A DNA stretch of 64,000 bases from Massilia sp. CFBP 13721 (GCF_014842025.1 NZ_JACYUY010000002.1:267379-331378); one strand, 5' to 3'; shown: positions 16,115-25,120, numbered from the stretch's first letter. Notes: generated by a model not told the origin, from the letters alone. Translations and numbers: made by a program.

Positions 16115-17383
16115 ATGCCATTGACCGACCTGCTACAGGATTTACTGGAAGACATCAGCAATCCACGCATCCTGTGGCAGGCGCTGGCCATCGTCGGCGC
16201 GGTCGCCATCGGCCTGCTGCTGGCGCGTTTCATCCGGCGCAGCTGGCTGCACGAAAACGAGACGCAGAACGCCATCCGCCGCCTCAGCGTGGAGGGCTTC
16301 GGGCGCGTATTGGCGCCGCTCCTGATCGCGGCGCTGGTCTGGGGCGCCAAACTCGGCCTGCAACAACACCAGAGCGTGCACCTGCTGCGCGTGGCGCTGC
16401 CCTTGTTCACGTCGATGGCGCTGATCCGCCTGGTGTTCTACATGCTGCGGCGCGTGTTCGCGCGCCATGGGCAAATCGGCACGGCCCTGCAGACCTTCGA
16501 AAAAATCCTGGCGCTGGTGGTCTGGCTCGGTGTCGCGCTGTACCTGATGGGCCTGTGGCCGGACATCATTACGTTCCTCGATAACAATGAAATCAGGATA
16601 GGCAAGAACCGTCCCTCGCTGCTCGATATCCTGCAGGGGGCGGTGTCGGTCGTCGTGCTCATGATGCTGGCCCTGTGGGCCGGCGCGGCGCTGGAAGAGC
16701 GCCTGATGGGGCTGGAAGGTTTGCATACCTCCTCGCGCGTGGTGCTGGCGCGCGTGAGCCGGGCGGCGCTGATCCTGGTCTCGGTGCTGGTCAGCCTGCG
16801 CCTGGTCGGGCTCGATCTCACCGTCTTGTCCGTCTTCGGCGGCGCGCTCGGCGTCGGCCTCGGTCTCGGCATGCAGCGCATTGCCAGTAATTATGTGTCC
16901 GGCTTCATTATCCTGCTGGAACGCAGCCTGTCGATCGGCGACCCGATCACGGTCGACAAGTATTCGGGCCGGGTGGCGCGCATCAATACGCGCACCACCG
17001 TCCTGCAGGCCCTCGACGGCACGCAAACCCTGCTGCCGAACGAAATGCTGATTACCGGGGTCGTCCTCAACCAGGCCGGCACCAACAAGGCCGTGCGCCT
17101 GAATACGCGCATCACGGTCGCCTACGACAGCGACCTCAATGAGGTGATGACGCTGCTGCTGCGCCAGGCCGACGACGTCGAGCGCGTGGTCGCGGAACCG
17201 GCGCCGGCGGTCCAACTGAATGCCTTCGGGCCGACTGGCTACGAGCTGGAACTGGGCTTCTCGATCATCGATCCGGAGAAGGGCAGCGGCAATGTCATCT
17301 CCGCGGTCAACAAGAATATCTATGCGCTGGTGCACTCCGGCGCCATCCGCCTGGGCTTGCCGCCGCAAATTCCCCAAGGTTGA
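16115..17383 (+). CDS. MscS-family mechanosensitive ion channel
   Basis: A 422-residue inner-membrane channel. Several N-terminal helices (about 20-45, 65-85, 95-115, 130-150 and 175-195) precede the pore helix and MscS domain (about 225-300), with the glycine/alanine-rich pore stretch GGALGVGLGLGMQRIASNYV and then GFIILLERSLSIGDPI, the conserved entry to the cytoplasmic beta domain. A C-terminal alpha/beta domain ends at 17383. Such channels release solutes on osmotic downshock. ATG at 16115 follows GAGGAG by 10 nt and lies 22 bp after the RsmB-like gene, so they may be co-transcribed. Confidence 0.92.
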   Translation: MPLTDLLQDLLEDISNPRILWQALAIVGAVAIGLLLARFIRRSWLHENETQNAIRRLSVEGFGRVLAPLLIAALVWGAKLGLQQHQSVHLLRVALPLFTSMALIRLVFYMLRRVFARHGQIGTALQTFEKILALVVWLGVALYLMGLWPDIITFLDNNEIRIGKNRPSLLDILQGAVSVVVLMMLALWAGAALEERLMGLEGLHTSSRVVLARVSRAALILVSVLVSLRLVGLDLTVLSVFGGALGVGLGLGMQRIASNYVSGFIILLERSLSIGDPITVDKYSGRVARINTRTTVLQALDGTQTLLPNEMLITGVVLNQAGTNKAVRLNTRITVAYDSDLNEVMTLLLRQADDVERVVAEPAPAVQLNAFGPTGYELELGFSIIDPEKGSGNVISAVNKNIYALVHSGAIRLGLPPQIPQG

Positions 17384-17576
17384 TGCACATCTGGCATGAA
17401 TGTGTCGCACATTTCGCGTTATGGCGCACGTTGTGTCTCAATTCCTGTGTCTATCGTGCCGTGCGTCACCAGATGTGCGTAAAATGCAGGGTTGGCGGAC
17501 AGGTCCCTGACCTGCCGTTCGTGACTTTCTCGCAGAAAAGACAGCACACCCAGACAGCACTCACCTTGGAGCCTTA

Positions 17577-18785
17577 ATGAGCTTTAGCAACACCCTGCAT
17601 TCGGTACTGGAATTCATGAATACCGGCTTGGTCGGCCTTTCCGGCTGGGAAGTCGTACTCTATACCCTGATCGTTACCCACATCACCATTGCCAGCGTCA
17701 CGATCTACCTGCACCGTCACCAGGCGCACCGGGCGCTGGAACTACATGCGATCCCGAGCCATTTCTTCCGCTTCTGGCTGTGGCTGACCACGGCGCAGAT
17801 CACCAAGGAATGGGCGGCGATCCACCGCAAGCACCATGCCAAGTGCGATACCGAGGAGGATCCGCACAGCCCAGTGACGCGCGGCATCAAGAAGGTGCTG
17901 CTCGAAGGCGCCGAACTGTACCGCGTCGAGAGCAAGAACGCCGAAACCCTGGCCAAGTACGGCCACGGCACGCCGGACGACTGGCTCGAGCGTAACGTTT
18001 ACAGCAAGCACAGCCTGCTGGGCGTGTCGGCGCTGCTGGTGATTAATTTCGCGCTGTTCGGCGTGATCGGCATCACGATCTGGGCAATCCAGATGATGTG
18101 GATCCCGATCACCGCAGCCGGCATCATCAATGGCCTGGGCCACTACTGGGGCTACCGCAACTACGATTGCGCCGACGCGGCCACCAACATCTTCCCGTTC
18201 GGCATCCTGATCGGTGGCGAGGAACTGCACAACAATCACCACACCCATGCCACCTCGGCCAAGCTGTCGAGCAAGTGGTACGAGATCGACATGGGCTGGG
18301 GCTATATTCGCGCCCTCGAGATGATGGGCCTGGCGAAAGTGAAGAAAGTGGCGCCGGAGCCAAAGTTCGCCAAGGACAAGACCGTGGCCGACCACGACAC
18401 GCTGCAATCGGTCATTACCAACCGCTACGACGTGATGGCGAAGTATGCCAAGTCGGTGAAGATCGCTTTCCGTGAGGAACTGGAACATCTGAAGGACAAG
18501 GCCGAGCTGGAAAAGCGCTTCCTGAAATCGTCGCGCAAGCTGCTGCAGCGCGAGCCGGCCAAGCTGGAACTGTCGCAGAAAGAACAGCTGATCGAACTCT
18601 TCAAGCACAGCAAGGCGCTGGAAACGATGCACCAGATGCGCGTGGAACTGGGCGCGATCTGGGAACGTTCGCACTCGACCCGCGACCAGCTGCTGCAGCA
18701 GTTGCAGGATTGGTGCGCACGCGCTGAAGCCTCGGGCATCAAGTCGCTGCAGGAGTTTTCGCTGCGCCTGCGCAGCTATGCATAA
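17577..18785 (+). CDS. Membrane fatty acid (acyl-CoA/phospholipid) desaturase, DesA-like
   Basis: A 402-residue membrane di-iron desaturase. Three histidine boxes are intact: HRHQAHR (46-52), HRKHH (83-87) and HNNHHTH (218-224), with hydrophobic helices between them (about 20-45, 62-78, 148-190). It should introduce a cis double bond (probably delta-9) into acyl chains, tuning membrane fluidity. Residues about 255-402 are an extra, highly charged helical extension; its end (QLLQQLQDWCARAEASGI and a following Leu/Arg helix) resembles the tail of ISL3-type transposases as I remember them. The gene stands alone, with 193 bp upstream and a strong terminator downstream. Substrate specificity cannot be read from the sequence. 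Confidence 0.92.
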   Translation: MSFSNTLHSVLEFMNTGLVGLSGWEVVLYTLIVTHITIASVTIYLHRHQAHRALELHAIPSHFFRFWLWLTTAQITKEWAAIHRKHHAKCDTEEDPHSPVTRGIKKVLLEGAELYRVESKNAETLAKYGHGTPDDWLERNVYSKHSLLGVSALLVINFALFGVIGITIWAIQMMWIPITAAGIINGLGHYWGYRNYDCADAATNIFPFGILIGGEELHNNHHTHATSAKLSSKWYEIDMGWGYIRALEMMGLAKVKKVAPEPKFAKDKTVADHDTLQSVITNRYDVMAKYAKSVKIAFREELEHLKDKAELEKRFLKSSRKLLQREPAKLELSQKEQLIELFKHSKALETMHQMRVELGAIWERSHSTRDQLLQQLQDWCARAEASGIKSLQEFSLRLRSYA

Positions 18786-18806
18786 CGCACAGTAACGGCT
18801 CCAATC

Positions 18807-18835
18807 AAAACGGCTCCCATGGGAGCCGTTTTTTT
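18807..18835 (+). terminator. Intrinsic terminator of the desaturase gene
   Basis: AACGGCTCCCATGGGAGCCGTT is a perfect palindrome followed by seven Ts (18829-18835), 22 bp after the stop. The A-run on its left could let it work weakly for the convergent gene too. Confidence 0.9.
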
Positions 18836-18837
18836 AT

Positions 18838-19881
18838 TCAGATGCGCTTTAACTGTGCAATCCGCTGGCGTGTTAGTGCTGCCTGCACCGAGGTGAAATC
18901 GGTGCGCAAGCCGGCCGCGGCAATGAAGGGCGCCCAGGCATCGCGGTAGGCGAGCCAGGCCCGTTCGCTGCTGCGCACGGCCTCGCGTTCGACCGTCGAG
19001 TAGCGGATACGCTGCGGATGGTTGGCCTGTGCGGAGGGGGCCGTCATCACTTGCCGGTATTCCACGTTCAGCTGGCGGTCGAGCTGCGCCAGTTCGCGCG
19101 CGCCGGCTCGCGCCAGCTTGCCGCCCGCCGCCTCCAGCAGCGTTTCCAGGAATTCCTGCTCGCGCCGGCCCATGTGCCGCAGCGCGAACGCGGCACCGCC
19201 GCTACCGCTCCGGTCGACCTCGCCGGCCGATGTGCGCGCAAATGCGGCGGCAGCCTGGCGCAGGCGTGCGAACGATGGCCGTGCCTTGACGGGCAGGTCC
19301 GCGGCGAAGCGCTCCAGACGGGCGTTGCGGAGGCGCGCGTCGCGTCCTTCGCCAATCGCGGCGCACTCCGCACCCATGCGGCCGCTGGTGACGTGGTCGC
19401 ACAGGTCGAAGGGCTGGCCGTCGGCGGCGGGCAGCACGGCCAGATAGGTGACGCGCCCCTCCATCTCGGCCTTGGCCGTGGTGAGCCGGCAGGCATGGTA
19501 AATGGCGCGGTCGGGATCACGCGCGCTGCCGTAGCCGTTTGCATGCAGCATCATCAACACGGCATCGTCGCCACTGGCTTCGGCACATGCCCGCACCTGG
19601 CGCCATTCGGCGGCGGAGGTGGAGGCCTGGTCGCGTTTCTGGTAATACAGGTCGGTGGCATTGCAGCGCATCTTGCCAGCGACGACCGGTGGGCGCGGCG
19701 GAAGGAGGCGTTCCACGCGCGCGCAATGACGGTACCAGTCCTCGCTCTTCTCGAACGGCACGCCGAAACCTTCCGTGTTCGGATAAGGGATGGTGTCCGG
19801 CTGGGCCGCGTCCGCATGCCATGCCCACAGAAGCAACATGGTGAATAGGGCAGGGCGCAGGACAGGAAGACGGCGCGGCAT
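18838..19881 (-). CDS. Exported LprI-like (DUF1311) protein
   Basis: A 347-residue predicted periplasmic protein. A signal peptide (PRRLPVLRPALFTMLLLWAW, cleavage near ADA) is followed by a domain with several cysteines (CARVERLLPP, MRCNATDLYYQKRD, CAEASGDDA, CRLTTAKAEM). The C-terminal ~110 residues carry the lysozyme-inhibitor LprI-type DUF1311 pattern: LDRQLNVEYRQVM and then VEREAVRSSERAWLAYRDAW. DUF1311 proteins of this kind include lysozyme inhibitors, but most are uncharacterised. A sel1-like helical stretch may occupy the middle (AVLMMLHANGYGSARDPDRA). The start ATG is at 19881. It is a single gene convergent with the desaturase. Confidence 0.75.
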   Translation of the reverse strand: MPRRLPVLRPALFTMLLLWAWHADAAQPDTIPYPNTEGFGVPFEKSEDWYRHCARVERLLPPRPPVVAGKMRCNATDLYYQKRDQASTSAAEWRQVRACAEASGDDAVLMMLHANGYGSARDPDRAIYHACRLTTAKAEMEGRVTYLAVLPAADGQPFDLCDHVTSGRMGAECAAIGEGRDARLRNARLERFAADLPVKARPSFARLRQAAAAFARTSAGEVDRSGSGGAAFALRHMGRREQEFLETLLEAAGGKLARAGARELAQLDRQLNVEYRQVMTAPSAQANHPQRIRYSTVEREAVRSSERAWLAYRDAWAPFIAAAGLRTDFTSVQAALTRQRIAQLKRI

Positions 19882-19966
19882 GGAGAAGTGAATTGTCGGG
19901 TTCGAGAACCCTTCACTATACGCACCGCTGCTTGCCAAAGAGTCACCGATTGTCACAAACGCCAGA

Positions 19967-20004
19967 TAAAACAAAAAAGCCGCGCACTTGCGTGGGCGGC
20001 TTTT
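19967..20004 (-). terminator. Intrinsic terminator of rpmB-rpmG
   Basis: Stem AAAAGCCGC (19975-19983) with GCGGCTTTT (19996-20004). On the minus strand it ends in TTTTTTGTTTT. It lies 22 bp after the rpmG stop. Confidence 0.85.
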
Positions 20005-20025
20005 CTTGTACAGCACCAGGATCGA

Positions 20026-20193
20026 TTACTTGATCTTGGTTTCCTTGTACGCAACGTGCTTACGTGCTTTTGGGTCGAACTTGATGATTTCCATCTTCGC
20101 CGGCATCGTACGCTTGTTCTTGGTGGTGGTGTAGAAGTGACCGGTACCTGCGGTCGATTCCAGCTTGATTTTGTCGCGGCCAGTTTTTGCCAT
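20026..20193 (-). CDS. rpmG: 50S ribosomal protein L33
   Basis: A 55-residue ribosomal protein. The translation from ATG at 20193 begins [20 protein letters not shown] and ends in [11 protein letters not shown], the typical L33 sequence of the zinc-free (C-minus) form, since no CxxC pairs are present. It is a component of the large subunit near the E site. It lies 13 bp after rpmB in the classic rpmB-rpmG operon and is followed by a strong terminator. Confidence 0.97.
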   Translation of the reverse strand: MAKTGRDKIKLESTAGTGHFYTTTKNKRTMPAKMEIIKFDPKARKHVAYKETKIK

Positions 20194-20206
20194 GATAGCT
20201 CCCTAA

Positions 20207-20443
20207 TTAGACTTTTTCGCCACGAGCGCGCATGTCGGCCAGAACGGCGTCGATGCCCAGCTTGTCGATGACGCGCAGGCCGGCGTTCGACAAACGCAGC
20301 GAGACCCAACGGTTTTCGGATTCGACGTAGATGCGACGGTTCTGCAGGTTAGGCAGGAAACGGCGTTTCGTTTTGTTGTTTGCGTGGGAGACGTTGTTGC
20401 CAACCATCACTCCCTTGCCAGTAACTTGGCAGACACGTGCCAT
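20207..20443 (-). CDS. rpmB: 50S ribosomal protein L28
   Basis: A 78-residue protein, normal length for L28. It begins [20 protein letters not shown] and continues with [15 protein letters not shown] and [16 protein letters not shown], all family signatures. It is a basic protein of the large ribosomal subunit. It heads the rpmB-rpmG operon, with a good ribosome-binding site (AAGGAG) 8-10 bp before the start and a recognisable promoter at 20487-20516. Confidence 0.98.
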   Translation of the reverse strand: MARVCQVTGKGVMVGNNVSHANNKTKRRFLPNLQNRRIYVESENRWVSLRLSNAGLRVIDKLGIDAVLADMRARGEKV

Positions 20444-20486
20444 AGCGCACTCCTTAAAGATAAACTTCCGAATTCGGAAAAACGAG

Positions 20487-20516
20487 AGTATAGCGTGAAA
20501 ACCGTCGCTGAATCAA
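20487..20516 (-). promoter_or_regulatory. Promoter of rpmB-rpmG
   Basis: On the minus strand, -35 TTGATT (20511-20516) and -10 TATACT (20487-20492) are separated by 18 bp, with the start codon about 44 bp downstream of the -10. The surrounding 20460-20600 is AT-rich compared with the rest of the window. Confidence 0.65.
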
Positions 20517-20618
20517 TCACTTGCGAAAAACAATTGTGTCTTTATGTCTTACATATATTTAACAATTGTAAATTCATCGTTAGCACCTTGTTTTGTCTCA
20601 GTTAATTGAACAGCCGGC

Positions 20619-21290
20619 TCACAACTGGCCGTGCTCGGCAAACGAATGCACCTGTGTCCCCGCCACCACAAAATGGTCGAGCACGCGCACGTCGATCAGG
20701 GCCAGCGCCTGGCTCAGATTGCGCGTGAGCTTGATGTCGGCGTCGCTCGGCTCGGGCATGCCCGACGGGTGGTTATGCGCCAGCATGACGCCCGACGCAT
20801 TGCGGCGCAGGGCCGCCATCACCACTTCGCGCGGGTAGACGCTGGTGTGAGTGAGCGTGCCCCTGAACATTTCCTGGGCATCGATCAGGCGGTTCTTCAC
20901 GTCGACGAACAGGACGACGAAGGATTCGTAGGCTTGCAGGCCGAATTTGCCGCGCAAATAGGTTTTCACGACGTCGGGCGAACACAGCGCGTGACGGAAA
21001 AACTGTTCCGAAATCGCCCGGCGCGACAATTCCATCACGGCCTGCAATTGCGCATACTTGGCCAGGCCGAGGCCGTGTACTTGCGAGAATTCCTGCGGCG
21101 TCGCGTGCAGCAGTGCCTGCAGTGAACCGAAATGCTCGAGCATGTGGCTGCCGAGCTGGACCGCACTGCGTCCGCGTACGCCGACGCGCAGGAAAATCGC
21201 CAGCAATTCGGCGTTCGACAAGGCGGCCGAACCTTCGCGCGCCAGCCGTTCGCGCGGCCGGTCCTGTTCCGGCCAATCATTGATGCCCAT
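20619..21290 (-). CDS. radC: RadC-family JAB/MPN domain protein
   Basis: A 223-residue protein. An N-terminal helix-hairpin-helix region (LSNAELLAIFLRVGVRG, VHGLGLAKYAQLQAV) precedes the JAB1/MPN metalloprotease-like domain (about 100-223) with the zinc motif HNHPSG, followed by PSDADIKLT, and the upstream Glu/Ser region. The family was named for DNA repair, but its role is disputed; an enzymatic (isopeptidase or nuclease-like) function has been proposed from the fold. Length is normal. It is a single gene, 176 bp upstream of rpmB. Confidence 0.93.
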   Translation of the reverse strand: MGINDWPEQDRPRERLAREGSAALSNAELLAIFLRVGVRGRSAVQLGSHMLEHFGSLQALLHATPQEFSQVHGLGLAKYAQLQAVMELSRRAISEQFFRHALCSPDVVKTYLRGKFGLQAYESFVVLFVDVKNRLIDAQEMFRGTLTHTSVYPREVVMAALRRNASGVMLAHNHPSGMPEPSDADIKLTRNLSQALALIDVRVLDHFVVAGTQVHSFAEHGQL

Positions 21291-21385
21291 TGACGCTCCA
21301 CGGTAGTAAAAGGGGAGGGCCGATTATGGGGATGTCGACAAGTGCGGTTCTGATCTGGCGCGCAGGTGCGCCATGCGGCGCGCTT

Positions 21386-21862
21386 TTACGGTTCGGTGGC
21401 GGCGGATGCGAAACGGACGGGCTCGTTCCTGTTTTTGCGGCGGATGACGACGGTGCCCGCCAGCTTGTCGTGCCAGCCCTGCTTTTTCGGGTCGATGCCG
21501 ACCCACAGCAGGCCGAGGCCAAGCGGGATGGTGGAGACGTAATACCCGAGATAGCGGCCGATCGACTGGCCGGTGGAGGGCTTGGCGCCGGTACGGGCGT
21601 CGACTACCTGGGCGGAAATGGCCATCTTGCCCGGCGTTGCACCACGTGCCACCCAGAAGGCGATGACCGCGACGGCCGGCAGGACATACGAGATCAGGAA
21701 GTCGGCAGGACCCTGGAGCAGGCGTTCGCTGGCCCAGTAATCGCCGCCGTACACCATCAACAATAGCGGTATCGTGATGAAGGCAAGCAGGATCGTATCG
21801 ATCAGGGCGGCGCCGACGCGGACCCAGAAGCCAGCATATTCGTATTGCGTTTCGTCGATCAC
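21386..21862 (-). CDS. RDD-family membrane protein (copy A)
   Basis: A 158-residue protein with the RDD domain: YAGFWVRVGAALIDTILLAFI opens the first helix, further helices follow at about 50-70 and 95-115, then the signature WVARGATPGKMAISAQVVDA and GWHDKLAGTVVIRRK. RDD proteins are small integral membrane proteins, some linked with Na+/H+ exchange or transport, most of unknown role. No ATG fits; the best start is GTG at 21862, seven bases after GGGAG (21870-21874), giving MIDETQYEYAGFW. A paralogue is encoded at 22864-23352, and the two share the same GWHDKLAGTVV ending. Confidence 0.85.
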   Translation of the reverse strand: MIDETQYEYAGFWVRVGAALIDTILLAFITIPLLLMVYGGDYWASERLLQGPADFLISYVLPAVAVIAFWVARGATPGKMAISAQVVDARTGAKPSTGQSIGRYLGYYVSTIPLGLGLLWVGIDPKKQGWHDKLAGTVVIRRKNRNEPVRFASAATEP

Positions 21863-21954
21863 TACCAGACTCCCGGGAACGCGGCCGGAGCGGCCGCGAG
21901 CCACGGTAGCATCATGCGCCGCCGCGCGCAATGTTCAGGAAGCATGCGTGGGAA

Positions 21955-22317
21955 TCACGCCTGCATCGCCAGGGCGGCGCTGCTCACCTCGGCGGCGGTG
22001 CGGCGCGCATCGGCAACGCCGATCACGATGCGTTTCCATTTTTCGTCCGCCAGTTCGATCACGACCGGCTGGGTCTTACGGGCGATGAAGATGAACTGAC
22101 GGTCGCCGTTCTTGTAGAAGGTGCCGGCATGCAGGACGCCCGGCAGTCCGGTTCCCGGCGCACGCAAGCCGAGTTCGCGCCCGCGGTAACCGTCGTCCGC
22201 GGTGGCGCCGCGCACGTGCGCCAGCGGGACGCGGATGCTGCGGTGCAGGGAGAGTACCGATTCCCATGCACGCAGGTGCACGACCAATTCGTTCTTCGTC
22301 AGTTCGAGTACGGGCAT
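21955..22317 (-). CDS. Small PH-domain-like protein, unknown function
   Basis: A 120-residue soluble protein (MPVLELTKNELVVHLRAWES...). It contains RVPLAHVRGATAD and then GLRAPGTGLPGVLHAGTFY, KNGDRQFIFIARKTQPVVIELAD. This succession resembles uncharacterised bacterial PH-like proteins that also occur in actinobacteria, with a 'LRAPGTGLPG' loop. No catalytic residues are evident. It lies between an RDD gene and a short TetR regulator on the same strand (22 bp after the regulator), so they may be co-transcribed and functionally linked. The assignment is by memory of the pattern only. Confidence 0.65.
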   Translation of the reverse strand: MPVLELTKNELVVHLRAWESVLSLHRSIRVPLAHVRGATADDGYRGRELGLRAPGTGLPGVLHAGTFYKNGDRQFIFIARKTQPVVIELADEKWKRIVIGVADARRTAAEVSSAALAMQA

Positions 22318-22339
22318 GGCTTTCCTTTCTCAGCTCAGG

Positions 22340-22699
22340 TTAATTCAAGTGATCGAGTAATCGTGCGCCCAGCAACTGCGCCGTGTCGGGTCCGGCAGCG
22401 TCGACCGCCCGCCGGCACAGTCCGGCAATCGGTGGGTCGTCCTGGGCCAGCTCCTTCAGCGCCACGATCAACAGGTCGATCGACGCGGGCCTGGCCGGCC
22501 AGCCGGGCGCGAGCGCACCCGCCAGCACCTTTTCGAACAGGTTGCGTTTCGAGCCGAAAGCCTTGTACAGGCTGCCGCGCTGCAAGCCGGTGGCGGTCAG
22601 CAGGTCGTCGACCGAGGCGGCGTTGTAGCCCAGCCGGGCAAATACGTCGGCGGCCTGGGCCAGGACGGCGTCTTCGGCAAAATTCCTGGGGCGTGCCAT
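22340..22699 (-). CDS. Short TetR-type transcriptional regulator
   Basis: A 119-residue protein with an intact TetR helix-turn-helix (residues about 8-50): VLAQAADVFARLGYNAASVDDLLTATGLQRGSLYKAFGSKR is the classic pattern ending in the YxxFxSK turn. Only about 65 residues follow, whereas TetR regulators usually have 130-150 in the ligand/dimer domain. The frame is open to a proper stop with no sign of a frameshift in the downstream DNA, so this looks like a genuinely short family member rather than a broken gene, though a lost C-terminus cannot be excluded. The likely target is its own operon with the PH-like protein. Confidence 0.75.
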   Translation of the reverse strand: MARPRNFAEDAVLAQAADVFARLGYNAASVDDLLTATGLQRGSLYKAFGSKRNLFEKVLAGALAPGWPARPASIDLLIVALKELAQDDPPIAGLCRRAVDAAGPDTAQLLGARLLDHLN

Positions 22700-22863
22700 G
22701 CGATCGTTCCAGTGGTTGTGTCGACAGGTTCATTCTGCCGATTAGGGAACGAACGGTCAACAATTAATTGTGGAACGACTGGTAAATAACTGGCGAGGGA
22801 TGCTGCGAGGAAGGGCGGACGCTGAAAACCGGTCCGCCCGAATTCATCTTCAAACCAGCAGCT

Positions 22864-23352
22864 TCAAGCCATCGGCTTGTTCAGCGATTGTTCGAAACGC
22901 ACCTGCTCGGTCGCGCCGGTCTTGCGCCGCACGACGACGGTACCTGCGAGCTTGTCGTGCCAGGCCTGCTTGCGGCTGTCGAACACGACCCACAGGTAGC
23001 CGAGGAACAGTGGCAGGGTGGACAGGATGTACCCGAAGTAGCGGATCACGAACTGTTTCGTGCTCGGCTGTCCGCCGGTGCGTGCGTCGACGATTTTGGC
23101 GCCGATCGCCATCTTGCCCGGCGTGGCCGCTTTCTTGATCCAGAAGGCCAGGGTCAGCGCAATCGGCAAGCCATACGTGATCAAGCCGTCGGCAACCCCC
23201 CAGTTGGCGCGCGGGTCTTCCAGGTACACGGTGCCGTACACGCTCAGCAAGAGCGCGAACATGACCAGGTAAATCAAGATGGAGTCGATCACGGCGGCGC
23301 CGAAGCGGCGCCAGAAGCCTGCATAGACCAGATCGGATTCGGTGGGGTGCAT
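22864..23352 (-). CDS. RDD-family membrane protein (copy B)
   Basis: A 162-residue RDD protein, paralogous to the one at 21386-21862. It opens with VYAGFWRRFGAAVIDSILIYLV, has three predicted helices, the signature FWIKKAATPGKMAIGAKIVDARTGG and the ending AWHDKLAGTVVVRRK. The start is ATG at 23352 after GGAGAG. The two RDD genes and the TetR/PH pair between them are all on the minus strand, which suggests a small membrane-associated locus. Function is unknown. Confidence 0.85.
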   Translation of the reverse strand: MHPTESDLVYAGFWRRFGAAVIDSILIYLVMFALLLSVYGTVYLEDPRANWGVADGLITYGLPIALTLAFWIKKAATPGKMAIGAKIVDARTGGQPSTKQFVIRYFGYILSTLPLFLGYLWVVFDSRKQAWHDKLAGTVVVRRKTGATEQVRFEQSLNKPMA

Positions 23353-23630
23353 CGTTCTCTCCTGAGCTGCTTGATTGAATGGTGAATAGTGAATAGTGAA
23401 TAAGTGCGTGATTGCTTTTTGGCAACGCAAACGACCTTAGCATTGCATTGTCCTTTCTGCAATCGCATACGCATGTATTTGCGCGTTCGCCGGCATGCCG
23501 ATGCGCAGGCGCGACAGTAGCGACGACGACGGCTTTCCACCGCAGGCCCGGCTGCCGAAAAAAGCGGCGCTCGAAGGCGGGAATGGCGGGGGTGGCTTAC
23601 AATAGCGGTTTGCCCGCCACAACCATTGCC

Positions 23631-24086
23631 ATGTCCAACGCTTCCCCTGCCGTCGTCACCGAAACGGCTTACCTGACCCTGCATTACCGGCTTGCCGGCG
23701 CCGACGGCACCGACATCGTCACCACCTTCGGCACCAACCCGGCCACGCTGATGCTGGGCCAGGGCCAGCTCGCGCCTTTCCTGGAGGAGCGCCTGCTCGG
23801 CATGGTGGAAGGCGAACACAAGACGTTTACGTTGAGCGCGGCCGAGGGCTTCGGCGAGCGCAATCCGGAACTGATCCAGTGGGTCTCGAAGCAGACGCTG
23901 ATCGAGAACTCGGTGCCCGACGCCGACTACAAGGCGGGCGACCTGGTCGACTTCGCGGCGCCGGGCGGCGGGCGCTTTGCCGGCATGCTGCGCGAGATGC
24001 GCGACGATGCCGCGCTGTTCGACTTCAACCATCCGCTGGCCGGCCAGGACCTGCGGTTCGAAGTGAAACTGATTTCGGTCCTGTAA
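23631..24086 (+). CDS. FKBP-type peptidyl-prolyl isomerase, SlpA/FkpB-like
   Basis: A 151-residue PPIase with the SlyD/SlpA layout: an FKBP core ([17 protein letters not shown]..., [22 protein letters not shown]) interrupted by an IF-type insert ([19 protein letters not shown]) and closing with [21 protein letters not shown]. It catalyses cis-trans isomerisation of prolyl bonds and acts as a chaperone in the cytoplasm. It lacks the metal-binding His-rich tail of SlyD, so SlpA/FkpB is the better match. Start ATG at 23631. It precedes ispH by 11 bp, the same order as fkpB-ispH in E. coli. Confidence 0.92.
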   Translation: MSNASPAVVTETAYLTLHYRLAGADGTDIVTTFGTNPATLMLGQGQLAPFLEERLLGMVEGEHKTFTLSAAEGFGERNPELIQWVSKQTLIENSVPDADYKAGDLVDFAAPGGGRFAGMLREMRDDAALFDFNHPLAGQDLRFEVKLISVL

Positions 24087-24097
24087 CAGGAAAAACC

Positions 24098-25075
24098 ATG
24101 GAAAACACCCTTCAGGTAGAAAACCTCGCCGACCTGCCCAACGAGATCCTGCTCGCCCAGCCGCGCGGCTTTTGCGCCGGCGTCGACCGCGCCATCGAGA
24201 TCGTCGAACGCGCCCTGCAGCAGTTCGGCGCGCCGATCTACGTGCGCCACGAGATCGTCCACAACAAGTACGTGGTCGAAGACCTGCGCAACAAGGGCGC
24301 GATCTTCATCGAGAACCTCGATGATGTCCCGGCCGGTAACACGCTGGTATTCTCGGCCCACGGCGTCTCGAAGGCAGTGCGTGCCGAAGCCGAGTCGCGC
24401 GGCCTGAAGATTTTCGATGCGACTTGCCCGCTTGTCACCAAGGTGCACGTGGAAGTGTCGAAAATGCGCAAGGGCGGCGCCGAGATCGTCATGATCGGCC
24501 ACGACGGCCACCCGGAAGTCGAAGGCACCATGGGCCAGGCCGAAGAGGGCATGCACCTGGTCGAGACGGTCGAGGACGTGGCGACCCTGCAGGTGGCCAA
24601 CCCGGACAACCTCGCCTACGTGTCGCAGACCACGCTGTCGGTGGACGACACTGCCGAGATCATCGCCGCCTTGAAAGCGCGCTTCCCGAACATCATGGAG
24701 CCGAAGAAGGGCGACATCTGCTACGCCACCACCAACCGCCAGGAAGCCGTGAAGTTCATGGCGCCACAGGTGGAAGTCGTGATCGTGGTCGGCAGCCCGA
24801 ACAGCTCGAACTCGAACCGCCTGCGCGAACTGGCCGACAAGCTGGGCACGCCCGCCTACATGATCGACCAGGCCGACATGATCGACCCGCAATGGATCGC
24901 CGGCAAAAAGCGCATCGGCCTAACCGCCGGCGCCTCCGCGCCCGAGGTGCTGGTGCAAGCAGTGATCGACCGCCTCAAGTCGCTCGGCGCGGCCAGCGTG
25001 CGCGCGCTCGAAGGTGTGGAAGAGAACGTTACCTTCCCATTGCCGAAAGGGCTGGACGGCATCAAGCTGGCATAA
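24098..25075 (+). CDS. ispH: 4-hydroxy-3-methylbut-2-enyl diphosphate reductase
   Basis: A 325-residue iron-sulfur enzyme, last step of the MEP pathway: it reduces HMBPP to IPP and DMAPP. The three cluster cysteines are in the expected places: Cys26 in [13 protein letters not shown], Cys110 in [12 protein letters not shown] and Cys208 in [11 protein letters not shown]. Catalytic Glu and substrate residues lie in [10 protein letters not shown], and SSNSNRL is conserved. Length is normal. It is co-directional with, and 11 bp after, the FKBP gene. No good terminator follows directly; the next hairpin is 140 bp downstream. Confidence 0.97.
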   Translation: MENTLQVENLADLPNEILLAQPRGFCAGVDRAIEIVERALQQFGAPIYVRHEIVHNKYVVEDLRNKGAIFIENLDDVPAGNTLVFSAHGVSKAVRAEAESRGLKIFDATCPLVTKVHVEVSKMRKGGAEIVMIGHDGHPEVEGTMGQAEEGMHLVETVEDVATLQVANPDNLAYVSQTTLSVDDTAEIIAALKARFPNIMEPKKGDICYATTNRQEAVKFMAPQVEVVIVVGSPNSSNSNRLRELADKLGTPAYMIDQADMIDPQWIAGKKRIGLTAGASAPEVLVQAVIDRLKSLGAASVRALEGVEENVTFPLPKGLDGIKLA

Positions 25076-25120
25076 GTTTTGCATCTATTTCGATAGCATA
25101 GGACGCCACACCAACTTTCC

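Noticed and set aside
22340..22699. TetR gene as a pseudogene
   Set aside because: The frame is complete with a stop and the downstream DNA shows no continuation of a TetR C-terminus in any frame I can recognise, so it is listed as a short gene.
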